This document shows, one piece after another, positions 1-7,548 of a DNA stretch of 22,370 nucleotides (its first letter is position 1; the number at the start of each line of letters is the position of its first letter). The notes below the pieces were generated by a model. That model was not told the origin of the DNA, did not search any database, and was given only the letters and a program-made list of their open reading frames with translations. The stretch is from contig NZ_LR732518.1 in NCBI RefSeq assembly GCF_902506425.1, positions 1 through 22,370 on the forward strand, in the 5' to 3' direction. A program made the position numbers and the translations under genes. This DNA comes from Novosphingobium sp. 9U (GTDB taxonomy: Bacteria > Pseudomonadota > Alphaproteobacteria > Sphingomonadales > Sphingomonadaceae).

Positions 1-130
1 GAACCTTGGAAGGATCGCCCGCGAAGCTCCATCATGCGGCGGCATATGCCGACCGCGAAGACGACCATGCTCCCGGCAACGGCATCTCCAAAGCCCTCTT
101 GCAACCGACGCGATTAGACGACAAGCGGCA

Positions 131-190
131 GAAGTTGGCGAGCGAGGAGGGTGGTCTGAGTGGCCGCAACTGGGCCGTCCGAAGCAACTA
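131..190 (+). repeat. Dispersed intergenic repeat, copy 1
   Basis: It contains GAAGTTGGCGAGCG followed after a short G-rich stretch by GAGTGGCCGCAACTGGGCCG, the same two-block arrangement as at 12224-12286, 4320-4380, 14167-14222 and 20260-20320. It lies outside any supported gene and on the same strand as the other copies. Confidence 0.55.
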
Positions 191-299
191 CTTTGGGCAG
201 CTCGAAAGCCGCCATATTGCTTGCCAAACATGGAGGATGACCATTCGCCAAGTGCGCTCGGAGGGCGTCCCACAGATCTTCATCCAAGATGCCGAGTGC

Positions 300-515
300 C
301 TAGCAATCGTAGACAAAGCAGAACGGACCAGGTCGCGAATAGGTTAAATCCGGGAAACCCGAATAAGCCCAGAGCGATGTGAAATTCACGTCATCATCAT
401 AGGCCACAGGGTTGTTTGACAAGACAGCTTGGTCGCCGTTGAAGAGAAACTTCAGACCAACTCCGACCAGACCAAATCCGGCCACCAGACCCACAGTCCT
501 CATCCAGCCGGGCAA
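300..515 (-). CDS. Possible small membrane protein, hypothetical
   Basis: This 71-residue frame opens with a TTG; an ATG lies four codons in, at 503. It has one hydrophobic segment at about residues 8-26 (VGLVAGFGLVGVGLKFLF), then a polar, aromatic-rich tail ending in Cys. I recognise no family. The hydrophobic frame can be read upstream into other frames with further hydrophobic segments, so it may be the last piece of a frameshifted membrane protein rather than a gene. No clear ribosome binding site is seen. Low confidence. Confidence 0.2.
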   Translation of the reverse strand: MPGWMRTVGLVAGFGLVGVGLKFLFNGDQAVLSNNPVAYDDDVNFTSLWAYSGFPDLTYSRPGPFCFVYDC

Positions 516-1238
516 CGCGATGGAGTTCTTTCAATTAATCGCCGCGAGCATAGGCCAACCATGCTCATTGGAAGCATGAAGAGGATGTCGGACACCGCGG
601 CCTCCGCCATCGCTGCCAATCGAAGAACTGCCACGCCAGCCAGAGCCACAACCCCAAGATGGTCCAACCTTGACCTATCCCATTTCGACCCCCGCTGCTG
701 ATCGTTTAACGCTCTGACCATAAAGCCAAATCGCCACGGGGATCATCATGAGAACCTGCGCAGCGGACGACAAAACTGGACGTTTAAGAGTAGCTGGCCC
801 CGGGGCCGCACCCCGCTGGATTTCTGCATCTGCAGGGACGGCGTCGTGATGTATGCGATGAGGCTTCCGAACGAACATATGCCAAGAACGCCGCTCACGA
901 TTGCCAACGACGGGGTGGATGGCCTATCGCGTGGCTCGTATCGTCGAATGCTGGAAGAGGCATTTTCTGTTCCAGTTGAGTTGAAACGTAAATTGCGATC
1001 GGAACACACACTGAGCGGAGCATTGCGCCAAGCAACTTCTCGAACAATGCAGAGAATTACAAGGCCTGCATAGTCTGTAATCGCAAGTGATCCTGTACGC
1101 AGACCAACTCAGGATCGGGCCGATCGTGCGCGACGGCTGCTTTCTGCTGCAGGCGTTCAGAGGGCGTTTTTTATTTGTACCCTCATTTGCCTCGCGCCGA
1201 TGAGCCTCCCGATCTGAATGCCGGCACGGGCGTGTTCA

Positions 1239-1799
1239 TTAGCGCTGCACCTGCGTGCCGAGCCCAAGGTCGTCGGTAGCCTGTCTCGCCCGCTCAAGCT
1301 CTGTATTTTGGCAAAAGGCGATCCGCCAGCTAGAGTTCTTGCGTGTAATTACAAAAGTCGGTCGACTGCCGACTTCAACGGACTGTTTCGGGCCGAGCCA
1401 GGCTGGGCTGCGTACAGTGACAAGAACGACATTGGGTGCCAATTGCCTCGCTCGCTCGATCGTCAGCACAAGGCGGCTTGTCGCGAAGAAAGGATCTGTA
1501 TGGAGTTTCGAATGGTAATTTCGGATTTCCACGCCGCCATTGATCAGGTCGCCGCCACGATGGATAAACGTGCTATCAGGCCAGAAGATCGCGTCGAAGC
1601 CAATCAGCTTGTGCGTGTTCCAAGAAGCTGCAAATTGATCAACCAGCGGTTTAGCGATCAACGCCGCTGCGGCATCGATCATCGGAGTGATATGTTCTGA
1701 GGAGTTTGGCGCTGCGGCAGCGAGGCTACTTACCGCGGCATTGAGAAGGGCGAATGCGATAAGAATTTTTCGTATGAAGCGACGCCTTGATTCGTGCAC
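1239..1799 (-). CDS. Secreted SnoaL-like / DUF4440-type (SgcJ/EcaC-like) protein
   Basis: The 186-residue product starts with a typical export signal: a basic MHESRRRFIRK, a hydrophobic core at about residues 12-28, and an Ala-rich cleavage region near 26-31. The mature part has the small cone-shaped NTF2-like fold expected of SgcJ/EcaC and DUF4440 proteins. Visible hallmarks are FAASWNTHKLIGFDAIFWPD (residues about 56-75), a central RNYHSKLHTDPFF segment, and the closing pattern FVITRKNSSWRIAFCQNTELE. Family members often use the pocket for small-molecule binding or catalysis, but many have no known function and no substrate can be named. It stands alone: the next minus-strand gene upstream starts at 3473, more than 370 bases from this start. 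Export to the periplasm is inferred. Confidence 0.72.
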   Translation of the reverse strand: MHESRRRFIRKILIAFALLNAAVSSLAAAAPNSSEHITPMIDAAAALIAKPLVDQFAASWNTHKLIGFDAIFWPDSTFIHRGGDLINGGVEIRNYHSKLHTDPFFATSRLVLTIERARQLAPNVVLVTVRSPAWLGPKQSVEVGSRPTFVITRKNSSWRIAFCQNTELERARQATDDLGLGTQVQR

Positions 1800-2177
1800 A
1801 TCTGATTCCTGTGTTTAATAGCGCAAGACCTCGCTCGAGAGTATAATTCTAGCATAGGTGATGTAAATTGCAGAAGTAATGATAGGCCATATTTGCCGCT
1901 GCAAGTTAATGCTGTGGATCTAATGGATGGCGACGTCCGCGCAAGCCGACTGCGGGGATCACGTGTGGCGAGTGGTGGCTCCTGACAAATCTTCCCATGC
2001 GACACCTCAAATTAGCAACGGCAGAAAGCCTCAGCTCCTCCGCATCTTAAGACCTAAGTAGGGATGGGATCGAGATGAATGAGCGGTCGGAGTTGGGGAA
2101 CCTATAGTTGGCGATGAGCAAACAAACTGGGTCTCGACGGTTCGAAAGTTTCGGCCTGCAGACTTGTGTCTGATTGC
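1800..2177. other. Intergenic region, nothing recognised
   Basis: These 378 bases separate the SnoaL-like gene from the MetY-like gene. Short frames exist on both strands, but none shows a family pattern. The part near 1835-1910 is noticeably AT-richer and could hold the promoter of the downstream minus-strand gene, but I cannot assign -35 and -10 boxes with confidence. No strong terminator hairpin was found after the MetY-like stop. Confidence 0.5.
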
Positions 2178-3473
2178 CTAAGCTGCTGCGCTAAGTGCCT
2201 GATCCAAATCTTGAAGAATGCCCTCGATATGCTCGAGGCCGACGGATAATCGCACATAGCTTTGGGAGACGCCGGTAGCGAACTGCTCATCGGGCGACAG
2301 TTGCGAGTGGGTCGTCGATGCAGGGTGAATAGCCAAGCTGCGCGCATCGCCGATGTTTGCGACATGATAGAAAAGCTGGAGCGCGTCGATGAAGCGCCGT
2401 CCTGCTTCAATCCGGCCGCCCAACTCGAAGCCGACAAGACCACCATCCCCACCGCTCAGGTAGCGATCCGCGCGTTGACGCTCGGGACCGTGCTGTAGCG
2501 ACGGATGAATGACCTTCGTCACCTCAGCACGGTCGGCAAGGAAGCGGGCGACGCTAGCAGCGTTTTCGCAGTGGCCCGGCATGCGCAACGGCAGCGTTTC
2601 GAGACCTTGAAGCAACTGGAAGGCGCTGAACGGCGACAGCGCTGCTCCCAAGTCACGCAGCAGCACGGTCCGGGCGCGCAGCACATAGGCGATCGGGCCG
2701 AGCGGCTTGGCTGCTTCTACCCAGATGATGCCATGGTAGCTTGGATCGGGCATGTTGAGCGACGGGTGGCGCTCAGGCCAAGCGGCCCAGTCGAAATTGC
2801 CGCCGTCTACGATCAGGCCCCCGATTGAGGTCCCATGGCCACCTATATACTTGGTGGTGGAGTAGACGACGATGGCGGCACCGTGATCTAGTGGCCTGGC
2901 AATCAGCGGGGCGGCGGTGTTGTCGACGATCAGCGGTACGCCCTTTGCTCTCCCGATCGCAGCGATCTCGACGATGGGGCTTACCACAAGTTTCGGGTTG
3001 GGCAGCATTTCGACATAGTACGCGCGGGTCCGCTCGTCAGTCGCCCTCTCAAAAGCGGCGGGATCGACGGGGTCTACAAACCGAACCTCGATCCCCATGT
3101 CGCGCATCGTGTTGGCGAACAGGTTGTAAGTGCAACCATAAAGGTCAGTGCCGCTGACGATGTTGTCCCCAGCCCTGGCGAGGTTCTGCACCGCGTAAGC
3201 AGATGCCGCTTGGTCAGAGGCTACGGCCAGTGCCGCGGCTCCGCCTTCCAGCGCGGCCATGCGCTGCTCAAGCACGTCTGTGGTCGGATTGCCAATCCGC
3301 GTATAGATGTTGCCGAGTTCCTCCAGGGCGAACAAGCTTGCAGCATGTGCGGCGCTGCGGAACTGATAGGAGGTGGTCTGGTAGATCGGCGGGGCGACAG
3401 CACCTGTGGCGCCATCCGAACGCCACCCGGCATGTAGCGCTGAGGTCTCGGGGCGGTAACGTTTGCTGTTCAT
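2178..3473 (-). CDS. Cys/Met-metabolism PLP-dependent enzyme, MetY-like (O-acetylhomoserine sulfhydrylase-like)
   Basis: This 431-residue product belongs to the fold-type I PLP family that includes O-acetylhomoserine sulfhydrylase, cystathionine gamma-synthase and methionine gamma-lyase. The length and the N-terminal motif ALHAGW fit MetY best. Visible hallmarks are the phosphate-binding YTRIGNPT (Tyr57, Arg59), AALEGG at about 74, VDNT with Asp184, which should pair with the PLP ring nitrogen, and STTKYIGGHG, where Lys208 is the expected Schiff-base lysine. The start at 3473 is preferred over one nine codons upstream, because it begins the family motif and is preceded by a GAGAGAG purine run. 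Two oddities are ASDQAA where relatives usually have ASGQAA, and EMLPNPK where ESIGNPK is common. It may therefore have a side-branch specificity rather than housekeeping methionine synthesis. No neighbouring sulfur gene supports a pathway. Confidence 0.82.
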   Translation of the reverse strand: MNSKRYRPETSALHAGWRSDGATGAVAPPIYQTTSYQFRSAAHAASLFALEELGNIYTRIGNPTTDVLEQRMAALEGGAAALAVASDQAASAYAVQNLARAGDNIVSGTDLYGCTYNLFANTMRDMGIEVRFVDPVDPAAFERATDERTRAYYVEMLPNPKLVVSPIVEIAAIGRAKGVPLIVDNTAAPLIARPLDHGAAIVVYSTTKYIGGHGTSIGGLIVDGGNFDWAAWPERHPSLNMPDPSYHGIIWVEAAKPLGPIAYVLRARTVLLRDLGAALSPFSAFQLLQGLETLPLRMPGHCENAASVARFLADRAEVTKVIHPSLQHGPERQRADRYLSGGDGGLVGFELGGRIEAGRRFIDALQLFYHVANIGDARSLAIHPASTTHSQLSPDEQFATGVSQSYVRLSVGLEHIEGILQDLDQALSAAA

Positions 3474-3891
3474 AGGCTGACTCTCTCTGAGTAACGGCAC
3501 AATAGCGGCTTCGAATTATTCTGAAAAGTAAGCTGCATCTCAGAGCTGCTCTCAACGTTCACTATTCCGCACAGCAGTGAGTTATTGTCCGGGGTAAATT
3601 GGAAAGGGCGCACCAATTCATTCAGATTACTCTGTTTTTAACCTAGCGGATCACTGGGCGGCGGCGGTGCTGCATAGATGTACAAGATGTCGGGGTTGAG
3701 ATGCGAGGGGTGGCCCTTTGTTTCTGGAAACCGGCTCAGCGCGGCGAGCGTCGGCAACCGAATCTCACAGTTGGGACGGGGGCGGGGTCCGCCTTCAACC
3801 GGCTCTTTGTCGGCATGCTTGCCACCGGCAGGTCGTTAAATGACAATGCTGCACTGCAACAGATCCCGCTGACCACAGTTCCTAAGGCGCT
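3474..3891. other. Intergenic region with a small palindrome
   Basis: These 418 bases lie between the divergent MetY-like and WYL-like genes and should hold both promoters. An 11-base palindrome (AGAGC-T-GCTCT) lies at 3542-3552, about 70 bases before the MetY-like start, and could be an operator half-pair. It is short enough to be chance. I looked for a SAM-II-like leader and did not see one. The segment 3760-3840 has G-rich runs loosely like the first block of the dispersed repeat, too weak to call. Confidence 0.4.
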
Positions 3892-4191
3892 ATGACTGAC
3901 CCCAGACTGATCCTCATGAAAGCGATCGCAACCAAGAAACTGGTTGAGGCGGTTTACAATGGAGTGACCACGCTGCTGGCGCCCCACCTCCTCTATGAAC
4001 GCCATGGCGAGCTCTTTTTGTGCGCGCTCAACGTACGCAAGGCCTGGCGAACCGACCAGGCACTTCGGTTAGGTCAGTTCAAGCTGAGCGGGCTTGTCGA
4101 TTGCACGCTTATCGATGAGCGTTTCGAGCCGCTCACTGGTATCGTTGTGTCCACTCCAAGGACAGATGACGCTCTGGTACTGGCGATTTGA
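3892..4191 (+). CDS. Short WYL-domain-like protein
   Basis: The 99-residue product resembles the small stand-alone WYL-like proteins common in sphingomonads. After a short helical start (LMKAIATKKLVEAVYNG) come strand-like segments: LLAPHLLYERHGELFLCALN, then RLGQFKLSGLVDCTLID, then a final FEPLTG turn. In larger transcription factors WYL domains bind ligands or nucleic acid and control an attached DNA-binding domain. This protein has no helix-turn-helix, so it is either a free ligand-binding domain or acts with a partner. It is a single-gene unit on the plus strand, opposite to its large neighbours. The ATG at 3892 lies at the edge of the conserved region. The assignment is from remembered family patterns, not a search. 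Confidence 0.68.
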   Translation: MTDPRLILMKAIATKKLVEAVYNGVTTLLAPHLLYERHGELFLCALNVRKAWRTDQALRLGQFKLSGLVDCTLIDERFEPLTGIVVSTPRTDDALVLAI

Positions 4192-4319
4192 CGCTGTCCA
4201 ATGGATGCTTGAGGTGCACCCGGCAGTGTTCTGCGTGGCGGCAATTCACCTCGTCGCTCGTCGCTCGTTGCTCGGTCCAGCTCGCGGACATTCGTCACTC
4301 GCGTATGTGAACAGGCGGT

Positions 4320-4380
4320 GGAAGTTGGGAAGCGGGAAGCACCCCCTGAATGGCGGTTTATGGGTCCAGCGGCTTTCCAC
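4320..4380 (+). repeat. Dispersed intergenic repeat, copy 2
   Basis: It reads GAAGTTGGGAAGCGGGAAGC, a spacer, GAATGGCGGTTTATGGGTCC, then AGCGGC. Both blocks match the other copies in order, spacing and strand. It occupies the gap between the WYL-like gene and the 3' end of dadA. A short tandem GTCGCTC triplet precedes it at 4253-4273. Confidence 0.65.
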
Positions 4381-4483
4381 TGCAGGCTTTTCAGGGAGCG
4401 GTTCAGGGCTGCGAAGAGCTGCAAAGGGGTGAGCCATAGCCGACTAGGGCAACCTTAGAGAAGGGTTATGGGCTCGAGTTTTA

Positions 4484-5716
4484 CTAAGCGCGCACTCTGA
4501 AATGATGCTCGACTTGCTCCGCGACGAGTTCGGCTGTAGCCGCAGAGAGGGTCCAGCCAAGATGACCATGGCCGGTGTTGTAGAAAACTCCGTCTCGACG
4601 GCCGCGGCACACATGCGGCAACATCGTCGGGGTCATGGGTCGCAGGCCCGTCCACGGTATGACCGATGAAGTTGAAACGTTAGGGAACAGGCGCTCACAC
4701 CAGCGCGTAAGCGGCGCGATGCGGTCGGCACGGATGTCCTTGTTCATGCCGTTGAACTCGGCCGTGCCGGCAATGCGAAAGCGGCTCTGGCCGAGGCGGC
4801 TGGTAACAATCTTGGCATCATCGTCTAGCAAGCTGACGGTGGGCGCGCTTGCCTGGCTTTGGGAGTCGTCGAGGCAGACGGTAACCGAGTAGCCCTTGAC
4901 CGGATAGATGTTGATGCGGTCGCCCAAGCGGGCCGCTATCGTGCGGCTCGCCACTCCGGCGCAAACCACGACGGCATCGGTCACAATGGCTTCGCTGTCG
5001 ATCGAAGCAGCCACGATCTTTGTCGTCACATGCCCGTTGCCGGGCTCGACGTCCTCCACCTGAGCATCGATGACAATCCGCGCTCCGCGGCGCTCGCAGG
5101 CAGCCGCCAGTCCGCGGGTGAACTTGTGGATGTCGCCCGTCGAGTCAGACGGGGTGAAGTAGCCGCCGCTGAAAGGACCGTGGAGTGTCGGCTCGATCGC
5201 GGCGATCTCCTCGCTCGTCACCGCGTATCGTTCAAGCCCGCCTTCGCGGAGCAAGACATTGCCGGCTGCCGCCTGATCGAAGGCCGCGCGATTGTGGTAC
5301 AAGTGGAGAATGCCGCGACGCTCCAAGTCGAACTCGATACCTTCGCGCTCCGCAGTGCGGAAAAGGTGCTCGCGGGCGGCGATCGCAAGCTGTGTCGTTT
5401 GGATCGTATGGCGGCGATGATTGAGGATCTGCCCGCAGAACTCGGCCATCCAGCTGTATTTGTGCCAGCTCGGCTTCGGGTTGAAGAGGAGCGGCGCGTT
5501 CGCGCGCAGCATCCACCTGAGGCCTTTGGCGATCGTCCCCCAGCTGTTCCAGACTTCTGCATTGCTAGCGGAGAGTTGCCCGCCATTGGCGAAGGAGGTC
5601 TCCATAGCTGGATAGCGCAGCCGGTCGACGATGGTCACCGTGTGGCCCCGTTCAAGCAGCGCGTACGCAGTCGTGACGCCGGTGATGCCGGCGCCGATCA
5701 CAAGGATGCTGGCCAT
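4484..5716 (-). CDS. dadA: D-amino acid dehydrogenase, DadA-type flavoprotein
   Basis: The 410-residue product is a membrane-associated FAD enzyme of the DadA family, which oxidatively deaminates D-amino acids to 2-oxo acids and passes electrons to the respiratory chain. The start at 5716 places the FAD-binding Rossmann motif at the N-terminus (VIGAGITG, residues about 6-13, with acidic Asp31 ending strand 2). Family hallmarks are ETSFANGGQLS (39-49), DSTGDIHKFTRGLA in the middle, and the C-terminal WTGLRPMTP and NTGHGHLGWT. An upstream in-frame extension to 5929 overlaps the preceding gene and has no family similarity, so it was left out. The coding region starts 67 bases after the stop of the preceding flavoprotein gene and probably shares its operon. 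It lacks an export signal, so it should act at the cytoplasmic face of the inner membrane. The sequence does not show which D-amino acid, or related imino acid, it oxidises. Confidence 0.85.
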   Translation of the reverse strand: MASILVIGAGITGVTTAYALLERGHTVTIVDRLRYPAMETSFANGGQLSASNAEVWNSWGTIAKGLRWMLRANAPLLFNPKPSWHKYSWMAEFCGQILNHRRHTIQTTQLAIAAREHLFRTAEREGIEFDLERRGILHLYHNRAAFDQAAAGNVLLREGGLERYAVTSEEIAAIEPTLHGPFSGGYFTPSDSTGDIHKFTRGLAAACERRGARIVIDAQVEDVEPGNGHVTTKIVAASIDSEAIVTDAVVVCAGVASRTIAARLGDRINIYPVKGYSVTVCLDDSQSQASAPTVSLLDDDAKIVTSRLGQSRFRIAGTAEFNGMNKDIRADRIAPLTRWCERLFPNVSTSSVIPWTGLRPMTPTMLPHVCRGRRDGVFYNTGHGHLGWTLSAATAELVAEQVEHHFRVRA

Positions 5717-5783
5717 GGGTCGTGTCTTTCGGGTCGCCAATAAGCCCGCCGGCACAAGGCTCGGCGGGCTCAACGGCGGAAGT

Positions 5784-7028
5784 TTACTCTGCTGGCGAGC
5801 CGTTCGCCGGACCGTGCGCGCCGATTGCGAAGAGCGCCGCCGCCTGCGGGTCACCCGCATCACCCAGAACCCTGCCGGCGACATACTCACCGAGCGCCGG
5901 CCCCATCTTGAAGGCGTGCCCGGAACCACCCCCGGCGATCAGCACGTTGGCGTACTCCGGGTGCGTGTCGATGATGTAGTGGCCATTGTCGCTGTACTCG
6001 GTCTGGCACACCCGCGAGGCGACGATCGGCTGTCCCTTTAGCCCGGGCATACGCTTGGCGACATAGCGCTCGACGGCTTCGCCCTGGAAAGCGGAGACGA
6101 GCCGGTCCTGCGTATCGGGATCGACCTTCATGTTCGGCATTTTGCCCGCAACCTTGATGCCATAGTCGACATCCGCCGCGGTGTAGGTGTCGGCATCGCT
6201 GAGATTGGGACAATGCTCCCAGCGGTACCGGCGGTCGTCGGGCGGGGAGCCGACATAGAACATTTCACGCCGCGGGGTGAGGATCTTGTCTCCGAGTAGC
6301 GAGGGTAGCAGCTTTGGCAGCCACGGCCCGCATGCGAAGACGAAGCGCCCCGCGGCCAGAGCTTGTCCGTCCACCGCCACGTCGCGCAGCGAGCCGCTGC
6401 CGGCGGTGCCGGGCTTGGCATGGCCGATCTGAATCTTGCCGCCCTTCTTCTGGAACATCTCGGAAACGCCGATCATGCTCTCGCGCGCTTTGACGATGCC
6501 GGACTTCTGCTCGAAAAACAGCTGCGGGACATCGTCGTAGTTCAGCTGCGGCCAGCGATACTTGATCTCGTCGGGGCCGAGCAGTTCGTAGGGCAGGCCA
6601 AGCTTCTTGAAGATCACTTCCTGCGCTGCCACCGCCTCGGGTTTGAGTTGGCGCAGGCTGCCGTTGATGTAGATCATGTTACGGCCGAATTCCTCCTGCC
6701 GCTGGTGCCATAGCTGCGAGGCCCTAACCGCCATCCGCGTGTAGATCTCGCGCTCGCCGTATGAAGCGCGGATCAGGCGGCTCTCGTCGCCTGACGAGGC
6801 GCGCGGGTTGCCGGGGCCATAAAGATCTACCAGGGTGACCTTGGCGCCGCGCTCGCGCAGCTCCAGCGCGGTCCAGCCCCCGAAAGCCCCGGCGCCGACG
6901 ACCACGACATCCGGAAGGTTGCGGCCGATAGATGGCGCCTTGGCGCGCGCGGTCGAGGCGATCGCCACGGTGGCGCCGGCCAGGCCAATGCCCTTGATCA
7001 GGCTGCGCCGATCGACTTGGTCAGTCAT
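5784..7028 (-). CDS. Tat-type FAD-dependent oxidoreductase, MSOX/sarcosine-oxidase family (second copy)
   Basis: The 414-residue product is a DAO-family flavoprotein. The N-terminus MTDQVDRRSLIKGIGLAGA carries a twin-arginine, Tat-like signal ending near residue 29 (STARA). The Rossmann motif VVVVGAGAFG spans residues 41-50, with Asp68 at the end of strand 2. SGDESRLIRASYG (79-91) matches the flavin-contact segment of monomeric sarcosine oxidase. Cys341 in RVCQTEYSDNGHYIID aligns with the cysteine that carries FAD covalently in that enzyme, and GSGHAFK (368-374) matches its conserved GFSGHGFK loop. The family oxidises secondary or N-alkylated amino acids, amines or Amadori compounds; the substrate here is unknown. 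The ATG at 7028 overlaps the preceding stop by 8 bases (7021-7028), which suggests translational coupling. It is strongly similar to the flavoprotein at 7545-8807. Periplasmic location is inferred from the signal. Confidence 0.82.
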   Translation of the reverse strand: MTDQVDRRSLIKGIGLAGATVAIASTARAKAPSIGRNLPDVVVVGAGAFGGWTALELRERGAKVTLVDLYGPGNPRASSGDESRLIRASYGEREIYTRMAVRASQLWHQRQEEFGRNMIYINGSLRQLKPEAVAAQEVIFKKLGLPYELLGPDEIKYRWPQLNYDDVPQLFFEQKSGIVKARESMIGVSEMFQKKGGKIQIGHAKPGTAGSGSLRDVAVDGQALAAGRFVFACGPWLPKLLPSLLGDKILTPRREMFYVGSPPDDRRYRWEHCPNLSDADTYTAADVDYGIKVAGKMPNMKVDPDTQDRLVSAFQGEAVERYVAKRMPGLKGQPIVASRVCQTEYSDNGHYIIDTHPEYANVLIAGGGSGHAFKMGPALGEYVAGRVLGDAGDPQAAALFAIGAHGPANGSPAE

Positions 7029-7548
7029 GCGTCGTGGTCTCCTGTTTGCGCGTCCACACCAGCTGGAATTCGGGTTGGTAGGGAGCGCCGTTGTCGCTGA
7101 AGCGCGAGTCCTCAAGCACCGTGCCGTCCTGCTGCAGCGCCAGGCGGAAGCGGCGTGCGCGCTTGCCCGTGCCGGACGGGTGCCTGGTCTCGATCAGAAA
7201 AGTCAGGTCGTTGGGCCTCGCTTCGGCCTGAGAATAGACGTTGTTCGCGCCGGTTTCGGACACCCAGTAGTAGGTAAGGCTGTCGCGCAGGGGGGCGTAG
7301 CTCATCATGCCCATACCGCTGCGGCCCGGCGCGGCTTTCCATACTTCGTGGAGCCCGCATCCGTCCAACTCGCGGGACCAGGTGACTTCGGCGGTCTTCT
7401 CGCCGTGGCTGGAGACGTCCCAGCTGCCGACCAGGAAGTCCATCTGGCGGTAATGCGGATCGTCGGCGCAGGCCGCTCGGGCTGCGGGAGCGAGGGCGAA
7501 AGCCGCGACCGTGCACAGGATGCGGGCGAGGGTGCCACGCGCGCTCAC
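7021..7548 (-). CDS. Small secreted DUF1579-like protein in the flavoprotein operon
   Basis: The 175-residue product begins at a GTG (7548) that overlaps the stop of the preceding flavoprotein by 4 bases (GTGA). The start also gives an ideal export signal, SARGTLARILCTVAAFALAPAARA, cleaved near residue 25. The longer open frame upstream overlaps the flavoprotein gene out of frame and was rejected. The mature part starts HYRQMDFLVGSWDV, typical of lipocalin-like DUF1579 proteins, and runs through alternating strands (KTAEVTWSRELDGCGLHEVW, YYWVSETGANNVYSQ) to a final FQLVWTRKQE. Such proteins are thought to form a small beta-barrel or to bind ligands; no reaction is established. Its place between two paralogous exported oxidases suggests a periplasmic helper, such as a substrate- or product-binding partner. 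That role is inference. Confidence 0.75.
   Translation of the reverse strand: MSARGTLARILCTVAAFALAPAARAACADDPHYRQMDFLVGSWDVSSHGEKTAEVTWSRELDGCGLHEVWKAAPGRSGMGMMSYAPLRDSLTYYWVSETGANNVYSQAEARPNDLTFLIETRHPSGTGKRARRFRLALQQDGTVLEDSRFSDNGAPYQPEFQLVWTRKQETTTHD

Larger units (their letters stand above)
1..1238. other. Region without a convincing gene
   Basis: No open frame here shows a recognisable protein family or convincing codon use. Several short minus-strand frames between about 300 and 1009 carry hydrophobic stretches in three different frames (around residues MIPVAIWLYG, VVALAGVAVLRLAAM and VGLVAGFGLVGVGLKFLF). They could be the scrambled remains of one small membrane protein, or chance. One copy of the dispersed repeat sits at about 131-190. 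The stretch looks less GC-rich than the operon DNA further right. I see no RNA gene in it. Confidence 0.5.

Noticed and set aside
3474..3700. Possible SAM-II riboswitch before the MetY-like gene
   Set aside because: This class often precedes methionine genes in alphaproteobacteria, but the conserved stem and pseudoknot bases could not be found.
4253..4273. Three tandem GTCGCTC units suggesting a repeat array
   Set aside because: Only three imperfect 7-base units; too short for CRISPR or iterons and common by chance in GC-rich DNA.
4859..5743. A 294-codon plus-strand frame
   Set aside because: Antisense to dadA, whose motifs are unmistakable.
5717..5929. Upstream extension of the dadA frame by 71 codons
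   Set aside because: It overlaps the preceding flavoprotein gene, is Arg-rich and lies before the Rossmann motif that normally starts within the first ten residues.
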